A stretch of DNA of 61,350 nt from Microcystis wesenbergii FACHB-1317 (lineage in GTDB: Bacteria > Cyanobacteriota > Cyanobacteriia > Cyanobacteriales > Microcystaceae): NCBI RefSeq assembly GCF_014696875.1, contig NZ_JACJQV010000184.1:1-61350 (forward strand), in the 5' to 3' direction. Below, piece after piece: positions 43,408 through 49,715 of the stretch (its first letter is position 1; each line of letters starts with the position of its first letter). The notes beneath the pieces were generated by a model that saw only the letters and a program-made list of their open reading frames with translations, had not been told where the DNA came from and searched no databases. The position numbers and the translations under genes are program-made.

Positions 43408-45576
43408 CTATTGACTAATACCCGCAGATTTAAGGGCTTTTTCCATTAAAATTACATGGGTACTGCTTTCCTGTCCCTGGTTGGCAGCACGACGCTGAAT
43501 ATAACTGCCATCGGATTGTAATTCCCATGCTTGTCGGTTATCTGACAACATGATGCCGAGAATTTCTTCCAGTTCCTTGGCGATCGCTGGTTCATCGATG
43601 GGTGTCACTGCCTCCACGCGACGAGTCAGGTTCCGCGTCATCCAATCGGCGCTACCAATATAAACCTCCTCCTGACCACCATTGTAGAAGTAAAAAATGC
43701 GGGAATGTTCCAAAAAGCGGCCGATAATGCTAATTACTCGGATATTTTCGCTCACTTCCGGCAATCCGGGACGTAAACAACAGATACCACGAATAATTAA
43801 GTCAATCTGCACGCCAGCACGAGAAGCGGCGTATAAAGCTTCTATAATCGGTTTATCGACAATAGAGTTCATTTTTGCGACAATGCGCCCCGTACCGCCA
43901 TTTTTACAGTTTTTGGCCTCGCGATCGATCATTGCTAACATCCGTTTTCGCAAACTCACCGGGGCAATTAAAAGTTTGCGATAGGATTGCTGACGGGAGT
44001 ATCCGGTCAGAAAGTTAAATAAATCGGTGATATCTGCCCCCAAATCCTCGCGACAGCTAAGTAAACCCAAATCAGTGTATAATTTAGCTGTTTTTGGGTT
44101 ATAATTACCCGTGCCAATATGGAAATAACGACGGATTTTATCCCCTTCTTTTCTGACCACGAGAACCACTTTCGTATGGGTTTTTAGACCAACTAAGCCA
44201 TAAACAACGTGAACTCCGGCTTGTTCGAGCTTTTTCGCCCAAGTAATGTTATTTTCCTCATCAAAGCGAGCTTTTAGTTCCACTAACGCCGCTACCTGTT
44301 TACCATTTTCCGCCGCCGCAATCAGGGAATTGACAATCGGGGAATCTCCGGAAGTACGATACAAGGTCATTTTAATCGCTAAAACATGGGCATCATGGGC
44401 AGCCTGGGCGATAAACTGTTGTACCGAGGCACTAAAGGAATGGTAAGGGTGATGAACGAGAATATCGTTATTGCGAATTAAAGTAAAAATATCTTCGCCA
44501 TCCTGTTCTAGGATCCCGTCTTCGTTACCGTCAACTATTTCTCGCAATCCCTGTAAAACCGGTGGGGTGACAGGATTCCACGGCGGATCTTTCAGTTCGG
44601 GACAGGGTAAAGACAGAAAATAAAATAAATCCTTGTGTCCTAGCAGTCCATCCACATCGTAAACATCGATCTCCTCAAGTCCCAGATCGCGCATGATCCG
44701 GTTTTTAATATTGCTAGGGGTAGAACTGTGAATTTCCAGACGTACTGCCGATTTACCGATGCGGCGCTTGCGTACTTCTTCCTCGATCGCTAATAATAAA
44801 TCATCGGCCTCATCTTCTTCGACGGAGATATCGGCGTTGCGCGTCACCCGAAAAGGATAACATTCTTGAATGATCATGCCGGGGAAAAGTGCCTCTAAAT
44901 TGTGCATTACCACCTGTTCAAGCGGTACTCCCGTCCAAATCGAAGCTTTTCCGTCTTGGTGGCGTAATTCTTTGGATAATGCCAGAAAACGGGGGAAAAC
45001 CTGCGGTACTTTCACCCTGGCAAATAGTTCTTTATCGGTGTCGGGATCGCGAACGACTACGGCTAAATTGAGACTAAGATTAGAAATGTAGGGAAAAGGA
45101 TGACTAGGATCCACCGCTAGAGGAGTTAAAACGGGGAAAATATTTTGTTCAAAGTAATCGTGGAGATAATTTCGCTGTTCTTGATGTAAATCCACATAGT
45201 TAATCAGATGAATTCCCTGTTCTACTAAGAGATTTTTTAGGGTGTGTTCAAAAAGACGATCCTGCTGTTGCACAAGGGGACGCAGACGCTTACTTATCTC
45301 GGTTAGCTGTTCCGAGGCAGTCCGGCCATCGGCACTTAAAACGGCTACATTTGCCTCTACCTGTTGTTTAAGAACTGCCACCCGTACCATAAAAAATTCG
45401 TCGAGATTGGCACAAAAAATGGCGGTAAATTTTAATCTTTCTAGTAGGGGAGTCCGAGGATCAAGTGCTTCATAAAGCACGCGACGATTAAATTCTAACC
45501 AGCTTAATTCTCGGTTAAAGTAATATTGCGAATCTTTAAGATCGATTTCGGAAGTTACGGTAGAAGCTTTAGCCAT
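43408..45576 (-). CDS. ppk1: Polyphosphate kinase 1
   Basis: 722 aa, full length. PPK1 reversibly makes polyphosphate from ATP, the main phosphate store of bloom cyanobacteria. The N-terminal domain starts YFNRELSWLEFNRRVLYEA and contains FCANLDEFFMVRV. The catalytic domains contain ALVELKARFDEENNITWA and RYFHIGTGNYNPKTA, with the histidine that is phosphorylated. GSADWMTRNLTRRVE is near the C-terminus. All key blocks are intact. It is a single-gene unit convergent with flv3. The 211 bp upstream (45577-45787) contain no recognised feature. Confidence 0.96.
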   Translation of the reverse strand: MAKASTVTSEIDLKDSQYYFNRELSWLEFNRRVLYEALDPRTPLLERLKFTAIFCANLDEFFMVRVAVLKQQVEANVAVLSADGRTASEQLTEISKRLRPLVQQQDRLFEHTLKNLLVEQGIHLINYVDLHQEQRNYLHDYFEQNIFPVLTPLAVDPSHPFPYISNLSLNLAVVVRDPDTDKELFARVKVPQVFPRFLALSKELRHQDGKASIWTGVPLEQVVMHNLEALFPGMIIQECYPFRVTRNADISVEEDEADDLLLAIEEEVRKRRIGKSAVRLEIHSSTPSNIKNRIMRDLGLEEIDVYDVDGLLGHKDLFYFLSLPCPELKDPPWNPVTPPVLQGLREIVDGNEDGILEQDGEDIFTLIRNNDILVHHPYHSFSASVQQFIAQAAHDAHVLAIKMTLYRTSGDSPIVNSLIAAAENGKQVAALVELKARFDEENNITWAKKLEQAGVHVVYGLVGLKTHTKVVLVVRKEGDKIRRYFHIGTGNYNPKTAKLYTDLGLLSCREDLGADITDLFNFLTGYSRQQSYRKLLIAPVSLRKRMLAMIDREAKNCKNGGTGRIVAKMNSIVDKPIIEALYAASRAGVQIDLIIRGICCLRPGLPEVSENIRVISIIGRFLEHSRIFYFYNGGQEEVYIGSADWMTRNLTRRVEAVTPIDEPAIAKELEEILGIMLSDNRQAWELQSDGSYIQRRAANQGQESSTHVILMEKALKSAGISQ

Positions 45577-45787
45577 AGAGTCTAATACCTAAATAATAGA
45601 TTAAACAGTTAGTAAGAAGCCACTCAAGTCTAAATTTGACTATTTTTGGCGTTTTTTTAGGCTACACTGCCCCAGATTAACCAAAGTTACCCCGATTATC
45701 TTGGATGCTAATCCTACTGATTCTAGCCTGACTGGGGAAAAAATCAATTTATTAACAGGTTAAGAAATCAATCCCGACAGATCAAGG

Positions 45788-46425
45788 TTAAATTAATCTT
45801 TCAGTGAAATTAGAGTGCCAGGAAGAACAATAGGCATAATTTGCTGAGAATATCGTCTTTAAAGCCCCGCCTTGATTATAACACAAAGTCGAGCCGAGCC
45901 GATTTGTTAAATATATCATCTCCAACTTCAGGCAATAAGCTGAATCAGAATATTTTATCAGGATGATGATTAGATTGCCCTGGGTCAACATTGATTGACA
46001 GATTCTTTTTTGCTGCCCTAATTTCAGCAAAGTTTCTCTAATATCTTTGGGGAAAGCTTGAATTTTTTCTTCCCTTCCTCGTTCTTTTAATAATTGATCG
46101 AAAGCAACAGATTTAATTAACATCGTTTCCCCATCATGTTCATCGGTCAAAAAGAGATTATTACTGTCGGGAATTTTCTGTTCTATTCTCAAAAAATCTG
46201 CATCTAAGCAACAACTCGCCGAAACTTTTCTTCTCTAAGATGGATAATGCTTTGATAGCATTATTTTTATTAGAGGCAATTGTCAGCCTAACCTCTTGCT
46301 CATTTAAATCGCTCATAAATAAGTCTATCACTATAGCCTTCAACAATTAAAAACACTCCCTCATGATCCTGCCATAGTAAACGAATGCTATTAGCAATTC
46401 TGTCAGGTGTTATCTGATCTTTTAT
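45788..46425 (-). pseudogene. DUF4435 (TOPRIM-like) gene, decayed
   Basis: Three frames together give a DUF4435-like protein: DRIANSIRLLWQDHEGVFLI, VEGYSDRLIYERFK (46312-46410); after a frameshift, EQEVRLTIASNKNNAIKALS; after another, LDADFLRIEQKIPDSNNLFL and TDEHDGETMLIKS with KIQAFPKDIRETLLKLG. Those acidic motifs (VEG.SD, LDADF, DEHD) fit the TOPRIM-like active site of the family. The start codon appears mutated to ATA (46423-46425). DUF4435 proteins usually pair with an AAA ATPase in defence-like modules. The short ORFs annotated here are fragments of this one gene. Confidence 0.72.
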
Positions 46426-46490
46426 CTTTGTTTTCGTTTCTCTAATTCAACTGTCAAATCCCAACGTTCATTAAGTAGCCATGACAATAT
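46422..46490 (-). pseudogene. C-terminal remnant of a partner gene
   Basis: Upstream of the DUF4435 remnant one frame reads LLNERWDLTVELEKRKQR and ends at TAA (46422-46424). That stop overlaps the DUF4435 start position as ATAA, where a functional overlap would be ATGA. The fragment is probably the end of the ATPase that normally precedes DUF4435; it is too short to identify by itself. Between 46491 and 46626 nothing else is recognisable. Confidence 0.4.
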
Positions 46491-46626
46491 CTAACCCAGA
46501 AAGTTTCCTGATTTCCTGTAAGTCTTTGAAAAATTACTGCTGCCAGAAAATATGAAGTGATATTTCTAGGTTTAATTCAATTGGTCAATATTTTTAGCCT
46601 GAAACCTGATTATTCACTCCTAATTT

Positions 46627-47625
46627 TTATTTTCCTAATCCGAGTTTTCTGGTTACTTTTTGCCAAAAGGTTGGGGTAGGTGGTTGATAGGGTTTGAGAG
46701 TATCGGTAAAAACAGGACGTTGACTAGGTTCGTAGAGATAACGATAGTGTAAGAAAATATCCCGATAGGGAAAATCGAGATTTTCACCACTACAAAGTCG
46801 CGTGAACAGAGAGGAAGATAAACCAATGTAGTGAATATATGTCAAGCGTTTGCCTCGATCATAAAGAATATTATCTAAAGCCTGAAAATGGGGAGAGGTG
46901 ACACAGCAGCCGGTGCGTTCTTCTTTAGGCAATTGAAGGGCTAGATTATATATAGAAAAATTTGATCGCATCATCATATAATTTAACAGAGGTTGATCTA
47001 CTGCCATAGGATAAACTATTTCTGCTTCTCCTGCTCGCAATTGTTCTATGAGCCAATCTCGCTGATTTTCAGCAAATAAACCTTTTTTCGAGGCATAAAA
47101 ACCCGAACAGAAAATTTCTTGGTTAAGACGTTCTTGGGGAAAGATTTCTAATAATTTTGGGGAAGTAACTTCATAAACGTGGGTGATATCTTTGTGCTGA
47201 AAATCGTAAACCACACAATCATAATTATCTAACTGTGCAAAAACCCGATCTAAGGGACTCATCAATAGGGTATCACCATCCATGTAGATAAAGCGATCGA
47301 ACGGCCCGTCAAAGGCACAATAACGACGATGGGTACCAAAACGATGATAACCTTTACTACCAGCCTTTAACCAGCGTTCTTTAGCCGTAGGATGGGGTTC
47401 CCAAGCCGATTTAGCGAAATTATCCCAGAGATCGATCACTTCTCGCTCATCAAACAACTGTACGTTAGGACGTTGAGCAATTTCCGCCTTGATACGTTCG
47501 GTGTTGTCATCGTAGGGATAGACACAAACAGGAAGATCTTTTCCCCCATTTACCTCAATGCTGTTGAGTAGGGCGACTAATTGATCGTAAATGCGATCGT
47601 TGGCTAGGGTGCAGATACCGTCCAT
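46627..47625 (-). CDS. Glycosyltransferase, Npun_R2821/R2823 family
   Basis: 332 aa from ATG 47625 (MDGICTLANDRIYDQLVAL); an ATG at 47649 would add eight residues. The GT-A fold is suggested by the N-terminal alternation of strands and helices and by the DxD-type motif FIYMDGDTLLM for metal and sugar-nucleotide binding. Later it has SGFYASKKGLF and VDQPLLNYMM, typical of retaining GT8-like enzymes. The family is found near cyanobacterial polysaccharide genes, but the acceptor is unknown. It is alone here, at the edge of the accessory region. The C-terminus is basic (KVTRKLGLGK). Confidence 0.8.
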   Translation of the reverse strand: MDGICTLANDRIYDQLVALLNSIEVNGGKDLPVCVYPYDDNTERIKAEIAQRPNVQLFDEREVIDLWDNFAKSAWEPHPTAKERWLKAGSKGYHRFGTHRRYCAFDGPFDRFIYMDGDTLLMSPLDRVFAQLDNYDCVVYDFQHKDITHVYEVTSPKLLEIFPQERLNQEIFCSGFYASKKGLFAENQRDWLIEQLRAGEAEIVYPMAVDQPLLNYMMMRSNFSIYNLALQLPKEERTGCCVTSPHFQALDNILYDRGKRLTYIHYIGLSSSLFTRLCSGENLDFPYRDIFLHYRYLYEPSQRPVFTDTLKPYQPPTPTFWQKVTRKLGLGK

Positions 47626-47649
47626 AAGTGATCCCAAGGAAAAAATCAA

Positions 47650-47911
47650 AACATATTATCTTTGCCGTTAGTTTAGCTTATTTTGGTCGATAAATTTGGC
47701 TAATTTGAGATGTGGTGATCCAGAAGCAGTGATACTAAATCCCGTTTAAATGGATGTTCTGCTTCTCAAAAGCTGTTTGGATAAGATAAGATAAATCCTT
47801 TTTTCTCTTATACTTAAGATATTTATGGGCATTGACAATTCTAATCGCTAATTTCTAGGCTTTCTCCTAGACTATGCCACTGATAATCTCTCGCCGATAA
47901 CCGATAACTGT
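47650..47911. other. Intergenic region, no gene
   Basis: 262 bp between the glycosyltransferase start and the FGE stop. It contains a lone family B terminal repeat (TACTAAATC near 47731) and a degenerate heptamer stretch (ATAACCGATAACTGTTCACTG, about 47896-47917). No reverse transcriptase, template repeat or RNA gene was recognised in it. Confidence 0.6.
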
Positions 47912-48811
47912 TCACTGAATCACAGTCCCCCCAGCACCGCACACCACCCGAAAACCGAGAATGTTGTCGTTGATGAAGCGGCGGTTGCAGTAGTAGCGGC
48001 AAGCGGAACGGCAGAAAGGCGGATTGAAGTACCAAGAACCGCCCCGCAGTACTTTAGTAGTATATTTGTTCTTGCTAATCCAAGCACTCCCATCAGTGGG
48101 TGCGCCTTGATAATTAGGGTGATAATCGTCCTCGCACCATTCCCAAACGTTTCCGTGCATATCGTACAGACCAAAGGCATTAGCTACCTTAAAATAGCCT
48201 ACTGGTGTCGTCTGTTTTCGATCGATGCCTTTTGGTCCCCTTCCATAATTCCCTGGATAAACTTTTTGGTCTTTTTCCCAATCAGTTCCTCTGTAATTAG
48301 CCAAATCTGTGGTAATCGTCTCCCCAAAATGAAAAGCGGTTGTTGTCCCCGCTCTACAGGCATATTCCCATTCTGCCTCACTCGGTAGCCGATACTCCCG
48401 TTTTGTTTCCCTTGATAATCGTTTACAGAATTCTGTTGCTTGCTCCCAGTTGACTCGTTCTACGGGTCTTGTCCATCTATCCTGCTCTTGATATGGCTTT
48501 TTGAAGTGGGAAGGCTCTAGTTCTAGATCGATGTCTATTTTAGCAGTTGCGGCGATCGCTCGCCACTGTACTTGGGTGATGGGATAGCGTCCCATGAAAA
48601 AAGCTGAAATATTAACGGTGTGTTGAGGACTTTCTCTTTGGAAATAGTCTCGATCGTATTCTTTACAGAGTCTTTCTATTTCTTGATCTGGGGTTCCCAT
48701 CTGAAAGGAACCGCTAGGGATAAGCATCATGTCGAGATTAATCCCTTCCCCTAAATTCTCGCTGTAATATTGTGCTTCTCGTTGCTGTCGTCGAAGGATT
48801 AATTTAGTCAT
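47912..48811 (-). CDS. FGE-sulfatase (C-type-lectin-fold) protein
   Basis: 299 aa covering one formylglycine-generating-enzyme-like domain. Visible landmarks: MLIPSGSFQMGT, FFMGRYPITQVQW, RPVERVNWEQATEFCKRLS, YRLPSEAEWEYACRAGT, GLYDMHGNVWEW, LRGGSW and GFRVVCGAGG. In true FGE two catalytic cysteines lie after GGS. Here the first is replaced (Y-F-N follows GGSW) and only the later Cys of FCRSACR remains, so enzymatic activity is doubtful and a binding role is likelier. The domain is nearly identical to that of the 875-aa protein (49716) except for a variable patch at 47957-48031. Confidence 0.88.
   Translation of the reverse strand: MTKLILRRQQREAQYYSENLGEGINLDMMLIPSGSFQMGTPDQEIERLCKEYDRDYFQRESPQHTVNISAFFMGRYPITQVQWRAIAATAKIDIDLELEPSHFKKPYQEQDRWTRPVERVNWEQATEFCKRLSRETKREYRLPSEAEWEYACRAGTTTAFHFGETITTDLANYRGTDWEKDQKVYPGNYGRGPKGIDRKQTTPVGYFKVANAFGLYDMHGNVWEWCEDDYHPNYQGAPTDGSAWISKNKYTTKVLRGGSWYFNPPFCRSACRYYCNRRFINDNILGFRVVCGAGGTVIQ
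47957..48031 (-). other. Variable patch (VR-like), copy 1
   Basis: 75 nt between the constant blocks RGGSW and GFRVV. Against copy 2 (49755-49835) the constant parts match almost base for base, including CGTTCCGCTTGCCGC in the middle, while about 14 codons differ, most of them NNC or NNT (TAC/AGC, TGC/AAC, AAC/CTC, GAC/TTC). That is the appearance of a diversity-generating retroelement variable region. A few differences (TTC/ATA, ATT/GAA, and a 6-nt length difference) do not fit a single adenine-mutated template. Confidence 0.5.
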
Positions 48812-49114
48812 TTTTTAACAAGGATTGGTGCAGGTAATGCTCACCTATACAAATGTTTGGCTCTCTTAGGTTTGGTGGGTAAAATGTATTCTAAGATATA
48901 GTCTTGCTGGCGAGGGAGTGGAAGGAACCACAAAGACACAGAGGACACAAAGATCGATCATAATGTAAGTTAAACTTATCACACAGAACCTAGAAGAGCC
49001 AAAAATAGGCAACTTCAAGCAGGATAAGGACTAAAGTTTCCTCGGAACTCTTTCTTAAGACTATCATCCCTTCTAGAAAAGCAACTAAAAAATATCTCGG
49101 AGATAAAAATAATC
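48812..49114. other. Intergenic region, no gene
   Basis: 303 bp between divergent genes. It includes CACAAAGACACAGAGGACAC, a short repeat-like motif, and A+T-rich DNA. Promoters for the FGE gene and for the antitoxin must lie here. No toxin gene or RNA gene was recognised. Confidence 0.5.
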
Positions 49115-49387
49115 ATGACTAAGTTAACTCCTGAAGAAAAAGATATCCTCGAATCCTATAACAATGATGAGTGGGTTTCTGTGGCAACGCCGGCTAGAAT
49201 GGCTGAGTTGAAGTCCTATGCTAAGGAGACGCTGACTCAAGATAAAAAAATTACTTTACTTCTGTCTTCCCTAGATTTGGAAGCGCTTCAAGCTAAGGCA
49301 ATAGAGGAAGGTATTCCCTATCAAACACTTATCTCTAGCATCCTACACAAATATGTTACCGGTCGCCTCGTGGAAAGTTCGAGTTAG
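49115..49387 (+). CDS. CopG-type antitoxin, apparently orphan
   Basis: 90 aa. The N-terminal half is acidic (MTKLTPEEKDILESYNNDEW). The C-terminal half is a ribbon-helix-helix-like segment (KITLLLSSLDLEALQAKAIE then EGIPYQTLISSILHKYVTGR), as in the CopG-antitoxin family of type II modules. The toxin gene usually lies just upstream or overlapping. Here neither the 303 bp before it nor the 328 bp after it contains one, so it may be orphaned. It is the only plus-strand gene within the FGE/VMAP region. Confidence 0.78.
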   Translation: MTKLTPEEKDILESYNNDEWVSVATPARMAELKSYAKETLTQDKKITLLLSSLDLEALQAKAIEEGIPYQTLISSILHKYVTGRLVESSS

Positions 49388-49715
49388 TTTTTGTTGTTGG
49401 TAAAATGAATCTTCCCAACTTGTGATCGTCAACTGTAGATGTCTCAAAAAATGTCTTAATTATCATCATAATGTAGGGGCGCATCGTGGTCAGTGAGTTT
49501 ATCGAACTGCGTGCGCCCAAATCCCCAAAAAAAACCAAAAAAACCCAAATCCCCTTGCATGAGTAGAAAACGGGTTTCTCCGAGAAACCCGTTTTCTGTG
49601 CGTTACTCAAAGGATTTAGTATTATTGCCGGTGGGCCGATTATTGCCGGTGGGCGAACGCAGTTCGCCCCTACAAAATCGACTGGCCTTTGGGCGGGAAA
49701 AAAAGAGAAAAACGG
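49388..49715. other. Intergenic region with repeats
   Basis: 328 bp with no gene. It contains a partial family B element (49556-49621), a duplicated ATTATTGCCGGTGGGC unit (49620-49651) and the motif GGGCGAACGCAGTTCGCCCC (49650-49669), a palindrome that may be a terminator or REP sequence. It separates the antitoxin stop from the stop of the 875-aa gene. Confidence 0.65.
49556..49621 (-). mobile_element. Family B MITE, half copy
   Basis: In reverse orientation it reads TACTAAATCCTTTGAGTAAC, CGCACAG and the AGAAAACGGGTTTCTC hairpin, then ends just after ACTCATGCAAG. One terminal repeat and the hairpin are intact and the other half is missing. It is a relic and cannot be mobilised. Confidence 0.75.

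Noticed and set aside
46161-46346. 61-aa ORF as an independent gene
   Set aside because: It is a frame-shifted piece of the DUF4435 pseudogene.
47841-48388. Several ORFs overlapping the FGE gene in other frames
   Set aside because: Shadows of the real FGE reading frame, with no start signals and no family resemblance.
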